DNA from: Apostichopus japonicus
Lineage: Eukaryota; Echinodermata; Holothuroidea; Aspidochirotida; Stichopodidae
Assembly: GCF_037975245.1 (NCBI RefSeq)
Contig: NC_092565.1
Location: 6,750,999 to 6,814,998 of the forward strand
Direction: 5' to 3'
Length of the DNA: 64,000 bases
Every line of letters begins with the position of its first letter. Positions within the stretch are counted from its first letter, which is position 1. The translations under genes were made by a program, and so were the position numbers. Of this stretch, positions 26,164 through 37,441 are shown piece by piece. The notes beneath the pieces were generated by a model that searched no databases, had not been told where the DNA came from, and worked only from the letters and a program-made list of their open reading frames with translations.

Positions 26164-28849
26164 AGCCAATGTAATATTAGTTCCCTATCGACATGGAACG
26201 TTTCACATTGAGAGTAAGTAGCCATTAACTCATGCGTAAGATGAACTGCTGATATTTAAATGGTGCAATTTAATATTCGATCTAATAAGCTGTTCATATC
26301 TGCTAGAACGATCATGCCAATTGAGTCCAATTCCGTCCCAAGTTTCAGATCAAATTCATTCCAATCATTTCTTCAAAGTTCCGTCACCCCTTACGCCTTT
26401 TTCTATATCTATGTTCCTTATGTGATATGTGTCTTAATATTAAAGGGTATAGTAAAGTAAAGCTTAATTGTAAGGATCCCTCACAGAGTATGCATGTAAG
26501 TAGATTATACATTCTGTACATGACATGCAGTTCATTAATTTGTAACTGCTTTGCACTATTGAATAAGACAATTAGATGTCCATTTGAAAGAAAAGCATTA
26601 TACAAATATGCCACTGTGCATCTTTGACATCACACCTGCTTGCAACAAGTCTTCAATTTTTTTTTTACATAAACATGTCAACTTCAAAGGCTGGTATCTC
26701 GGAAACAAAACACAGAAATGGAATGTAAATTTCATCATAGGATATTAGAATATGTTCCTTTTGGTTTCTTTAAGAAAAAATGAATTTTCCTCTGGATTAT
26801 CCTTATAATATTTTGGTAATGATGGGATGCATCTAAAATGAATCTTTTATTTGTAGACTGGGATCTTAGAAATAAAGTGTACTATAAGACAACATTCTGA
26901 AGTGTGATATCTTTTCTGCCGGATTCAACTATTGTGTCATCTCATCTGATAACGTCACTCTAGTGATATACATATACCTGTATGTAATGTTGTCTGTCAC
27001 ATAGCGGAGTACATGTTGCAATGTGTAATGTATCCGTTAGTTAACACCTATACACACACACATAATAGGATATTATTTATTAACTAAAATCCCGATACAT
27101 TTTCTCAGCCTGACTCGCAATCCGCCTTCTATACGTATTATATCCTGGTGTAATAAATTGCTTTATATCACACGGACACTCTCTTCCTTTCCGCCTGTCT
27201 AGCCTCCATTTAAAGTATCTCTTGTAATATGTTATTAAAGTTCAACTTGGGTTTTATCTGATTCAGTTTGGAGCAAAACGTGCTAAATTTGCCAATCATA
27301 TCAGTAGTTTATATAGAGTCCACGCCTCATAGAAAGTAGACCTATAGATAAAAGAAAATATGCTGAGTACTTTCGGGTTTAGGGTTGCACGGGCCCCCAC
27401 ATTCGAAGGGACCCCACATGGTTCGTTAAAAGTAGCTGTCTTATATAGATGGGCGATATGATATGAATTGTACACTATATAGGCGCTATGACAGTCTAAT
27501 CGCGAAACTAGTATACCTGAGCCCTTTCAACGTATAATATTCAGTTGTATACTGTCGAGAAAGATACCAACCACATTATATAGTGTATATTATACACTGA
27601 ACGTTTTGCCTGTCGCAGCCTATACATTTGTAGCGCGGTCGTTACACGTGACCTAACGTTATAGCTAACTATCCAATACTGTCATAACCCGAATAGGTTG
27701 TGCTGCAAGGGCTTGGCCCCAGGAGCCGCAAAACCTTGTATGTAGGGGTTGAAGAATGACAATAGTTTTGCAGACAATAATCTTTCTTAGTGAACATGAA
27801 AGATGCCTTGAAAATTACATTAATGGATAATTCCAGCCATAAAGAAATATTTTCTCATATGTAAAAAAAACATATATCTGAAGAAGAAGAAAAATCACAC
27901 AACCATAAACAACAATAACAAACAAACAAAGTAGATAGGGGAAAGTGACGTTTTTTTTTTCTTTTTTAAAGTTGTATCTGAGATAACATTCCAATATATG
28001 AAGCTACAAGAAGGTGTGACGGGGAGGGGAGGGGGAGGGGGTAATGAAAGGAGGATTTGGAACATTATACCCCATTTTATTTTAGAAAATGCTATAGTCA
28101 ATCGTCTAACGATACGTATATGCTTAAACTTGTCCACGGAACAAATGTTAATGTACAACAACGTACAAGTATCCTCTCATGTGTTGTTATTCCCTCGAAA
28201 TCCTAGAAATAACTACTGGGATTAATACGTATTGATTGATTAGTTGATTGATACGTCGAGACACATTCTTGGGTGAACTCATGAATATATAACTCATTTG
28301 CAAACAGACCCAGATTTGAATAAACACAGGTTTAATTATTGAATTATTATATCAATATATCTTATGCCCAAATCAAAAACAGGGTCAAAAAGAGTAAGAT
28401 TGAAGCCCTCGTTAAGTATTATACAATTCACCAATATGTTTAATCTTGATTGGGTGAAATTAGTAGAATAAGCATTTATTTGTACATAGTAACAAAAGAA
28501 AATACGTAACAAAGCTTAAAATGTTATTTTTATGGTATGTTTATGTTTTCAAGGACTAAAGCAACTGACAATATTTTTTTCGGATGATTCGGATAATTCT
28601 CTTTTTTTATGCAGGTGTTAAGTAACCGTTTGCGGTTCAATGTCTAACATTGCACAACATACACGTTTCGATTCAACCAATAGATCATGTTATTCGCACT
28701 AAGGGTAAATGCGAAGTGTATCAAACCATTGGAAATACATTTAGAAAATATAATAAAAACAAGTACTAAATATGATAAAAGAAAATGAAGGGGTATTTGC
28801 ATAATCACTTCAAGTGGTGAGAATAACAACGTTGGCCCAGAATTATATG

Positions 28850-28852
<3 letters not shown>
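26164..28852. other. Gene-poor stretch with a G-quadruplex-type motif
   Basis: No gene recognised. A motif of four G-runs joined by single A (28,021-28,041) is the strongest quadruplex candidate in the window. A patch near 26,540-26,610 containing AAAGCATTATACAAAT resembles a degenerate SINE or LINE tail. Confidence 0.4.

Positions 28853-28920
<68 letters not shown>
28853..28920. repeat. (TA)n microsatellite
   Basis: TA dinucleotide tract of about 68 bp with one GTATA interruption. Confidence 0.95.
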
Positions 28921-28922
<2 letters not shown>

Positions 28923-29921
28923 TGGACGGTAGTGTCACGTGATTTAATGAAACGACTTATCGCTTTGAAAATTTGCAACAACTGGAAAGACACCAACTTT
29001 TGGAACTAAAGAGTGAAAATAAGACCGGCGGATTATCAAACCTAAGTTGATATAAATAACTTTACGTGAAATAAGTTACAATTTTGTCAATTTAACTAGA
29101 CGCTCTTTAGTGTTTGTAAGCACCGGTAAAAGGTTTGACACATTGTTTGTGATGTTACTTAAATACAATGCGTGGGTGCTGCGGAAAATCACATTTCCTT
29201 TGCCTGTTTGCCTTTGTTTGATTTTGTCAATATCCTTCTATTGAAATCAGCATTTTCTACCCTACCATGCCAATTTATGATTTTGTTGATAGTTTCATTG
29301 GAATTTTAAAGTGTATGTTACGTGTTTTGTAAAACAAGGCACTTCGTTTTAATCGATATATGTTGATCCATACAATGTAGACCTATTTATAGTAGCTTTA
29401 TTATAACAGTTTCCACATGTGCACAACTTGTCTCAATTTCCCTTTTTAAAGTGTTAGCTGTTTTGTAATATTCTCAATTTGTGATTTCGATTTCCTTGAA
29501 AATTTATTTTCATATGACATGCAGGAAGTGTAATAAGATCAAAAGCTATTGTTATTGATGAATTTCACATAATTCATACGTACATCCGACCAAATTGATC
29601 GATCGGGAATGATGACGTCGGAGTCAAGCCGTGCCGTCATGAAGGGGGGGGGGGGGGGTGAAAGCATGATGCTAAGTTGATAAGACAGATATTTTTGGCT
29701 TCAATATAGTTTTCTGTAAGAGAAAGACACGGTGCAAAACCCAAACCACTTGATCTATTCTCAACCACAGTCCCAGTACATTGAACTGTTAATTTCTCAA
29801 AAACGGTACATAGGAATTGAATGCAAATCATTCACCAAAATGGTTAGATTCTGTTCCTCTTTAACATATCAAAACGAAATTTTGACCTGGACTTTTCTTT
29901 TAAGTGCTCAGAAATATGACT

Positions 29922-29978
<57 letters not shown>

Positions 29979-31368
29979 TATGTATGCATATATGGGCCTA
30001 AAGAGCTTGATGAAACATGCTTGAATCTTTTTTTAAACCTTTTCACTGTTTTCACAATTAATCCATTACCACGAGAATCTATCTATACCTGCCATTATCT
30101 TCCATCAATTTAGTTTGATTCGAAAATCCATCCAAAACTTTTATATATACGTTGACAGAATTGATTAACATTGATTACATTTAACAGGCATTTCGAAAAT
30201 CCACTTCAAAAGCTCTTGAAAATGACGTCATATCACGAAAACCTGCCTTTTTACTTATCTTCTTATGTGAATCGTCAAAAAATGTTTTAAAAGTATAAGT
30301 CATTGTGTTTGAGAAGTACCATCATCCCTTTGAGAAAAAAAGGGAGGTGAGAGTCATTATTTGTAAAAGAGAGTTATAAAATTTTAGAAAATATCATCAC
30401 ACTTGAAATGGACCAGAATATTAAAAAAAATTGTGCAATAGGCAACATAGTCTATAAATTACTTTAAAAAATTGCAACAAAAAAAAAGAATAGAGAAAAA
30501 AAAAAGATTCATCAGCTAAAGATATGAAATTGCTTTCTTTTTTATTAGCTGAGTGATTTATGTGTCAGGATATGAAACGATAAAGAGAACTTGGTAATGT
30601 TTTCAATAGTGTCTCTCGATTCGGCTATGAATACATACATCAATATAGCTAGCTATATATTAGGGGAATCAACTGTATAGGCTTAATGTAAATCAAAGTA
30701 TATCATACAAAGCTGTTTGTTAAAAGAAACACGAACCCAACCATTATATTTAGCGTTTATGATCACATATGCGTTGGAACGGTAATCTTTTGAAAAGTGC
30801 TTAGGTGGGGGTGGGGAAGGAGTTTGTTTCCCCTCCCCCCCCCCACACACTTTTTCAACTACGGATGCACTCAACGGTAGTTCTAGATCATTCAGGTGCA
30901 TACTTTTTATTAGCAGGACGAGTGTCAAGCGATCAAATGAACACTTTTCTCATATCCCATAAGAATATCGACTTTTCGAGATAAAGAAATCTTCAAGTCC
31001 AAAACTTCGATGAATCACTGAAATTTGTACAATTTAAAAAAAAATTAAAAGTAGACATTTGGACAAAGCATAATGCAAACTTTCGTTCTTCTATATATAC
31101 CAGCGCAGTATCTAAAAAACTACTATTCCGGTAACCCTCCAGTGCAAGTCCTAGTGCCCCCCCCCCCCACCCCAACACCCTGACTTATTTGATAGTTTCC
31201 TATACGCCGCTTATGAAAGATCCTCTTTGTGATGAACAAACGCCATTAAACAGCTTAAAGAATACTAATAAAACCTTTTGCTCCTTTGGGAGGTAGCCTA
31301 TTTAAAAGTGTATCTAGGGGGCGAAGTCTATGATTGTGTAGAATATAAAACCTGTCACTCTCTTCTAA
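28921..31368. other. Gene-poor stretch, nothing coding supported
   Basis: Contains a (TA)n tract at about 29,923-29,975, a 15-nt G-run near 29,644-29,658 and C-runs near 30,835-30,845 and 31,159-31,169. No gene recognised. Confidence 0.4.
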
Positions 31369-31738
31369 ACAATACGGTACACAACTTGAGAGTATAGTTC
31401 TAACCAGTATCTTTACTGTTTGTTATATACAACACGGTATACACAAACTGTAAAATACAGTGTTTGTTTTAAGTTACACGGTGTACATAACTGTTAAGTA
31501 TATGTTTACACAGTATCTTTACTATTTGTTTCAAGTGACACGGTATATACACGACTTTAAAGTATAGTTTTACACAGTATCTTTACTGTTTGTTTTAAAT
31601 AACACGGTACATAACTGTAAAGTATATGTTTACACAGTACCTTTACTATACATAAATCAACACAGTATTTCTACTTCTGTCTTAACACAATACTGTACAC
31701 AGCTTTAAATAAAATTATATTTACACAGTATCTTTGCG
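31369..31738. repeat. Tandem array, roughly 60-70-bp unit, about six copies
   Basis: The unit contains AACACGGTAYACA, AACTGTAAAGTATA, GTTTACACAGTATCTTTACT and GTTTGTTTTAA. Copies begin near 31,369, 31,431, 31,487, 31,548, 31,611 and, weaker, 31,670. Copies differ from each other by several bases. The array ends about 1.5 kb upstream of the alpha-1-like receptor exon. Confidence 0.75.
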
Positions 31739-32052
31739 TCATTTGCCCTCTATCTTGAAGTAATAAATATTTCAAGTATTCATCGAAGCGAATCTAACTT
31801 AACACTCTTATAAATGGGCGCTTAATCGTTCTGTTTCGGGTAATTGCACAGCCAAAAACAAAACACAAAAATAGTCCTGCAAATCACTCTTAAATTGATT
31901 TGATCGTTTAATTGACATATCTTTGTAGAAAATCGATGGAAACTAAAGCTGAGTTATAATAGTTAAAAATTCAATGACCTCAAAAACTGCAAGACTGCAG
32001 GGTCGATTTTTGAAAATCCGGTAAAAAACAGAAGACATATTTTGTAGCTTTA

Positions 32053-32667
32053 TTTAAAGGGATACTCCGGTGGCAGACAGACAATGTGGCTCCTTATAAC
32101 GAAACAAAAAATATGTCATATTGTGAGATGAAATCTCCCATCTTAATATCTTGTTCCTTACTCAGGATAGTGTTGATTCAATAGAACCTATTTTATCCAG
32201 CTATAAACCCTCGATTCTTCCCTGGAGTTCTTGACAGTAAAAGTGGTCTGTGATGTCATCACAGCAGTTTTGTTCATCTTCAAAAGCTTATCCTTTTCGT
32301 TCATAATCTTTTTGTTGATTTATCCTTGATATGTGATACATTTGTAATGTTTGCTTGTACATAGATGTCGAAGTTCTCGGTTTATAGAATTTTAGCGAAA
32401 ATTATGTTATGGTAAAGAAATGATTATGATATTCTGTGAATTAAGTTTAAAAAAAATTAAGTTAAAACAACACATTTTTAACTTAATTGCTGTGATGATG
32501 TCATTTCACTCTGCATTTACAAAATTCCACTTAACTTAAATTTAAAAGCAATCGTTGCCATACCAACTGGCAACTGCTTTGAGAGGATGTTGTTTTGACT
32601 TTAAAGATGTAGAAAATTTGCAGTATTATGAGGCAACCAGCTTCAAAACCCGGTATATCCCTTTAAC
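32053..32667. mobile_element. TTAA-type MITE, copy 2 (615 bp)
   Basis: The left end is TTTAAAGGGATACTCCGGTG. The right end, read as reverse complement, is GTTAAAGGGATATACCGG. The element is thus TTAA, AGGGATAYWCCGG, interior, reverse complement, TTAA, with TTAA as the apparent target duplication. The left arm continues TGGCAGACAG, matching TGGCAGG at the right end of the element at 17,748-18,306. It has no coding capacity and lies about 600 bp upstream of the alpha-1-like receptor exon. Confidence 0.75.
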
Positions 32668-33280
32668 TTCAAGCTGACACCGATTGCACTGAGAAGAGGA
32701 CAAACATTGCGTCATTTACTACGTTATTTCTAGTAAGGTTAGAGATTAACAAGAAGATAATATTCAGACAGTTCGAACTGAAGCGAGAAAATATCGATCA
32801 AGCGTTTAAAAGATTCAAGCCGATCCAAGGATTTTTTGACTTCTTCACGGTTCATTTATTTGATAAAATAAGTACATTGACCTTGTATATGTTATGCATC
32901 GAATGCATCAAGTGATTAATAACGAACGTTTGAAAATTTGATGCCTTCCTGTCAGGGGTTGTTTGCCTTTTGGAATGCGGGTTGGGATAGAGCAGGATTG
33001 CTATAGTTGTGCTGTAATGCAACCGGCTAAAATAGGCAGTCAATTCGGGTGAAGATAACAAATGCCAAATTTGCTGTTATTTTATGACAATTGGCCCTGT
33101 ATATAGTTGTAGCAATTTTGTGGGCTCGTAGAGGGGGTCTCTTAGATTACCATTAGGGGATGAAACGTGGTATAACAGAGAAACCAATGTTTTCAACTGA
33201 CGCTTAGACCTTTATGCAACCTAGAGTCGTACTGAACAAAATCAAATCGTTGCTTTTTTTTTTGTCTCATTTATCTGCAG
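32668..33280. other. Region just upstream of the alpha-1-like receptor; probably intron
   Basis: It ends in a strong splice acceptor: a T-rich tract then TCTGCAG with AG at 33,279-33,280. I infer that this region is an intron following an unseen 5' UTR exon. No promoter was identified. Confidence 0.45.
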
Positions 33281-33332
33281 GAGTTTTGCTTCTCGTAACG
33301 ATGAATCATATGTGACGTCATAGCGGAATACA
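33281..33332 (+). promoter_or_regulatory. 5' leader of the alpha-1-like receptor with a four-codon upstream ORF
   Basis: The leader follows the acceptor at 33,280. ATG at 33,301 opens a frame of four codons ending TGA at 33,313-33,315, out of frame with the receptor. The palindrome TGACGTCA (33,313-33,320), a CRE consensus, overlaps that stop. An in-frame TAG at 33,321-33,323 precedes the receptor ATG, which fixes the start. The upstream ORF could damp translation; that is inference. Confidence 0.55.
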
Positions 33333-34106
33333 ATGGCTGGATTGATTAGCATACCAAATAACTCTACCGTGGGTTATACCATCTCCTCCACGACCGCAAG
33401 TGAGGGCGATATGACTACTTTAACCTTATACTCCTCCCTTCTCTATTTAATTCTATATCTCGCCCTCATTCTTGCCGTGATTACTGGCAACCTGCTGGTC
33501 ATATTAGCTGTTTACTATGAGAATTCTCTTCGAACACCCACTAATTACTTCATCGTCAATTTAGCATGTGCGGATCTTCTCCTTGGCACGCTGGTTCTAC
33601 CGTTCAGCGGGGTTTACGAAGTGGTCGGCAAGTGGCATTTCGGTCACGTGTTCTGTGACGTATGGGCGGCTACGGACGTTCTTTGCTGCACTGCGTCTAT
33701 CACGAGTCTGTGCGTGATCAGCATCGACCGATATATCGGGGTGACCAGGCCCCTCAAACACAGGTTGATCATGACCCCACGCAGAGCCTGTTGGCTAATC
33801 GTACTCGTGTGGATTTCCTCTTTCTCGATAGCGGTTGGACCATTGTTTGGGTGGCGCCCTCCGAAAGATGATCCGTTAGAGTGCCCTCTATCGAATCAGG
33901 TGGATTATGTTGTCTTTTCGGTGATTGGTTCCTTTTACGTTCCGACGTTGGTCATCGTGGTTTTATATTTTAAGATTTATCGAGCTGTTTGCAAAGAATC
34001 GAAAAAGCTGAAAACAAACTCTAGAGACGATGACTCTGAAGAAAAGTCCAAAGAAGTTTCTTTACGGATCCACAGAGGCGCAGAAAATAATTCATTTTCG
34101 AGTCAG
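33333..34106 (+). CDS. adra1-like: Alpha-1 adrenergic-like receptor, coding exon 1 (N-terminus to ICL3)
   Basis: A class A GPCR of the alpha-1 adrenergic type, expected to bind norepinephrine or a related amine at the plasma membrane and signal through Gq. The exon has 258 codons, phase 0, ending CAG|GTAAAC. Visible features: sequons N9 and N10; TM1 about 35-60 (N53); TM2 with D81; disulphide C108-C184; TM3 with amine-anchoring D115 in WAATDVLCCTASI; DRY 132-134 followed by IGV; TM4 W160; GPLFGWR; TM5 with S196 and S200 (5.42 and 5.46, catechol contacts) and P204; ICL3 ending VSLRIHR. Vertebrate alpha-1A has nearly the same WAAVDVLCCTASI, DRYIGV, GPLFGWR, SALGSFYLP and VTLRIHR. That argues for alpha-1 rather than the related octopamine alpha receptors. 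ATG has A at -3 and G at +4. Continues at 35,196. Confidence 0.88.
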
Positions 34107-35195
34107 GTAAACTTATTTATAAGACTTTAGTTTTTGAAGAGAAATTCTTGTCCATGTTACACCTTCGGCTCAATTACTGACGTAAGAAAAAAAGGACGAA
34201 ATCTCAAACTGAGCAACATTGAGTTCTGCAGAGATACATTTTGGCTATCAACAAATAAGACTATGAACTCATGTGTTACATTTTTCTTTCTTATCTTTCT
34301 GTTTGTTTGTTCGTTTTCTTTTGTTTTGGCGCCCTCTTTTATTGTCAAATACTATCTTAGTCTGACATTTCGTCAACCCTTCCTACTTGAGGAGGGGTAA
34401 ACTAACAAACTGTACATGCCTCATAGTCCGTTTCTGCCTACCACGAATGCGCTTGCCCACTGTATTTTTCATGCCCGAGGATCTGTCCGATACAAACGTC
34501 TTGGACATTTCTCCAAACTGGGGCGTGAACTAATGCAAACCACAAAATCTTTATTCATATTATTATTATTACGAAATTGCGTGTCATGTGAGGGCATGTT
34601 TCTTCCACGGCAAGTAGCGACCGTCTTGTAGTGTACAAACCAATCTAAGGCAGTATAGCAAATAGATACGTGGAAATAACTTTGTGAAAAAGAAAGGTAT
34701 ACTGGGCTGTTCATACTAGGGTCTTAATAAGACAATAATATACCCTGCAGTTGTCCTTGTATGATGTGGATCCAAGGTATAGCAAGCTATGGATGCACTG
34801 CTTTGCTGTTGCTAAACAAGTCAAGTCCCACTCGTGGCCGGTCAGTTTTATTATGGATTATACCATTCGATAAAAAGGTTGGCGTCGAGTTAAACAATGG
34901 TCAATGTTCGGCATAGATTAGGGATTACTAATAATATAAATAATATAAATCCAATTCATTGTAATGGTTTAAGGGGGTGAAGTGCCGTTCTCAAAATAAT
35001 TTGAGAAACGACATGTATACGTCTGTTTTATGATTCTACACAAATAGAAAACACCCCTCTCTTAATAGTGGAATACACTGACCGGCGACGAGTGGGGACA
35101 TGATCCCCTTTTTTCGAAATACGATAATGTGTAGGAGGTCTATAATCTACAAATTCTACCCAAATGGCCTTCCATGGTTTGTTCTTGCCTTGCAG
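34107..35195 (+). other. Intron 1 of the alpha-1-like receptor (1,089 bp)
   Basis: GTAAAC donor at 34,107 and CCTTGCAG acceptor ending 35,195. It interrupts the third intracellular loop, where vertebrate ADRA1 genes have no intron. No other feature recognised. Confidence 0.8.
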
Positions 35196-35376
35196 TCACA
35201 ACATAGCAGCGGGAGTGAATGCCAGTCTTTACGGAAGACCAGGATATCTCGACAACGGTTATCTCAGAAACGAGCACTCACCTTTAACCGGGAGAAGAAG
35301 GTCGCTAAAATTCTCGGCATCGTGGTTGGGACTTTCATCCTCTGTTGGTTTCCATTCTTTTTCCTTTTACCTATCA
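35196..35376 (+). CDS. adra1-like: Alpha-1 adrenergic-like receptor, coding exon 2 (ICL3 end and TM6)
   Basis: 60 codons plus one base (residues 259-318 and the first base of 319). Encodes a basic, serine-rich loop end, then [32 protein letters not shown]291 is the 6.30 residue of the ionic lock; C308, W309 and P311 form CWxP; F312 and F313 line the amine pocket. Vertebrate alpha-1 receptors read FSREKKAAKTLGIVVG and FILCWLPFF here. The exon ends at GTAAGT (donor at 35,377), at the end of TM6. Confidence 0.88.
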
Positions 35377-36202
35377 GTAAGTTACATTTACCCAAGGAGT
35401 TGTTTTAAATGGGACGTATAGTAGATTCACTGCTTTTTTTTGGACCGCTTTGTTTACACAAATTACATTATCGCATTGTCTTTGTACAGCAAACAGTTTG
35501 CAGTATTCCACATCTGCCACCATATTATAAATCACCATCACAGGGGAAGAGCACTGGAAAAAATACTTATACTCAAGACGAATAAAAGCAACATAGAAAA
35601 GCAAGGCACCGTACAATATAACCTGTACGGACTGAAACTCAAAATTTCTTGACCTAAACGATAGGATACAAAAAAGACACAATTGCACAAGTAAGGCCAA
35701 CCCGAGTTATACTCTCATATTGCACGAACGTGATAGCAGTTCATGACGGCGTAAACTAGACAGGACAGTCGCTTTTATTGTTTCTATCATTCTTTAGGTA
35801 TAGCAAACACGGGGCTTTATTCCAATAGTATTTTTCTTTGATTAAAGGAAACTTTTAGAACAAATATGCTCTAAATACTAGGATGCTGTAAGCCTTATCA
35901 TGAATATGCTAATATGGTAACGTTACAAAACAAGCCAAACATACAAATGCACCCACACCGAAATGAATAAAAAGAGAGAGGAAATATCAAGGTATTGATA
36001 GAATACGATAACTATCCAAGTTGTATGTAAAGAGATTATGCAAACTTTTGCGGTAATTTTATGGTTTCAAACTCTCAGACAATTAGCAGCATAAGGAGTG
36101 ACGTTTTCATTCCATGCAAATCATACTCCTTTTTTGTTATTTTTACTTCTAATAAAGAGAAGATTAATCCTTTTTTGTATCTACATTTTCTTTTTAAAAC
36201 AG
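35377..36202 (+). other. Intron 2 of the alpha-1-like receptor (826 bp), at the end of TM6
   Basis: GTAAGT donor at 35,377 and a T-rich AAAACAG acceptor ending 36,202; phase 1. The single coding intron of vertebrate ADRA1 genes is also at the end of TM6, so this intron position looks conserved. Confidence 0.8.
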
Positions 36203-36402
36203 CGTCAGTTTTTCCCAACAACAACATACCACCAGGATTTTTTACCTTTGCCTTTTGGCTCGGATACTGCAATAGCTTTGTCAACCCAATTATCTACGGA
36301 GCCTCTAACCGGACATTTCGTCGAGCCTTTAATGGAATCCTTACTTGCCAGTACTGTTTCGGTCGTCGACGAAGACTGACGTCGGTAAGACGTTTAGTGT
36401 AG
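36203..36402 (+). CDS. adra1-like: Alpha-1 adrenergic-like receptor, coding exon 3 (ECL3, TM7, helix 8, stop)
   Basis: Completes codon 319 and reads TSVFPNNN, then TM7 FWLGYCNSFVNPIIY (W337, Y340, NPxxY 346-350), then helix 8 with C367 and C370 as likely palmitoylation sites, and a basic GRRRR tail. Vertebrate alpha-1B has FWLGYFNSCLNPIIY and GCQCRGRRRR at the same place. If read through to TAG at 36,400 the protein has 384 residues and a very short tail. A good phase-0 donor (TCG|GTAAGA, GT at 36,385) would instead remove the last codons and join a small exon at 37,785; which form is used cannot be told from sequence. Confidence 0.85.
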
Positions 36403-36525
36403 ACGAAGCAGTCTTAGTGATCAATTTACATAACAAATAACATCACGTGATCACATTTTATATTTCGCTACCTTGCAGATCTTTAACGGGGTAAGGTTAA
36501 CACGATGCCAATGTATGGTTTAGAA

Positions 36526-36906
36526 CAGGGTTGTCCAACCTTTTTCAGAGGAGGGCCACATGGAATGATTATGATGAAGGAGGGGGCCGCATGAACCCTA
36601 CGATTTTTCAATTTTTTGCGAGAAGCCCAATGCAACAAAATGTGAGCACTGCGCGCGGTGCGCACTGATTTATTTTCTTTCCTGATAAAACAGATGAATA
36701 AAGTCCAGCAGCCCCCGCCCCCTTACGCTGAGACCTATATGCAGTTTTTTTGACCCAGAAGGTTCGAATGATTGATTATATAGCTTCAAATTGTTATCAA
36801 TAAATCTGCTCACTAAATTTCGCACCGTAGAGCATCTCTGGCGGGCCGAACGCAACCCTGCGGCGGGCCGGACTGTGGCCCACGGGCCGTAGGTTGGACA
36901 ACCCTG
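36526..36906. mobile_element. Short non-autonomous hAT-type element (381 bp) with perfect 8-bp target duplication
   Basis: GTTTAGAA lies on both sides (36,518-36,525 and 36,907-36,914). The ends are a perfect 16-bp inverted repeat, CAGGGTTGTCCAACCT (36,526-36,541) and its complement (36,891-36,906). CAGGG ends plus 8-bp duplication are typical of hAT, and the sequence recalls Charlie-like elements. The interior is GC-rich near the right end and encodes nothing. The intact duplication suggests a fairly recent insertion. It sits in the possible third intron or 3' flank of the alpha-1-like receptor. Confidence 0.92.
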
Positions 36907-37441
36907 GTTTAGAAGTATGATGTTAGTCAAGAAGCGTGGGACACTTTAAAGCTGATCTTTCCGAATCATGTAATTGGAAATTGGAAATCAAACTCCTGCT
37001 TGTAAATTGTATTATTTTTGTCATTTTCAATTACAAGATGAACAAGTCTAAACAGACAAAATTTGTTACAACGGTAAAATGAAGAAAAATACTATCCACC
37101 CACACCCCCATCCCCCCCCCACCCCCCGAAAAAACAAAAACAAATCAACAACTTCTGAATCGGCAGTAAAGGATGACTTTGGTCCACATTTTACACTTGA
37201 AATGTCATATTCTAGGAAAATAAACACATGGGTATTACTAGTAATGTTACTATATAGTTATTCTGGTTTTCAAGATATTCACATTTAAAATGCGCTTAAT
37301 ATCTGGGATGCTCCTTTAACGATAAAACAGTCATTAACGTTAACCTTAATCTATTGTTTCATAAATGCTTTGTAACTTAACCAAAACGTATCGATGTTCT
37401 GTTTTTAGCATCCGAGAAACTCATTTATCATGGTTTTTATG
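36907..37441. other. Possible intron 3 or 3' flank of the alpha-1-like receptor
   Basis: No coding sequence. Contains a C-rich run near 37,107-37,128. A TTAA-type MITE end (GGGATGCTCCTTTAAC, about 37,306-37,321) has an inner part (AATATCTTGAAA on the minus strand) that matches the end fragment at 56,229. Confidence 0.4.

Noticed and set aside
26718-26745. miR-1-like start (TGGAATGTAAA)
   Set aside because: Seed matches, but the 3' half differs and no complementary arm is nearby.
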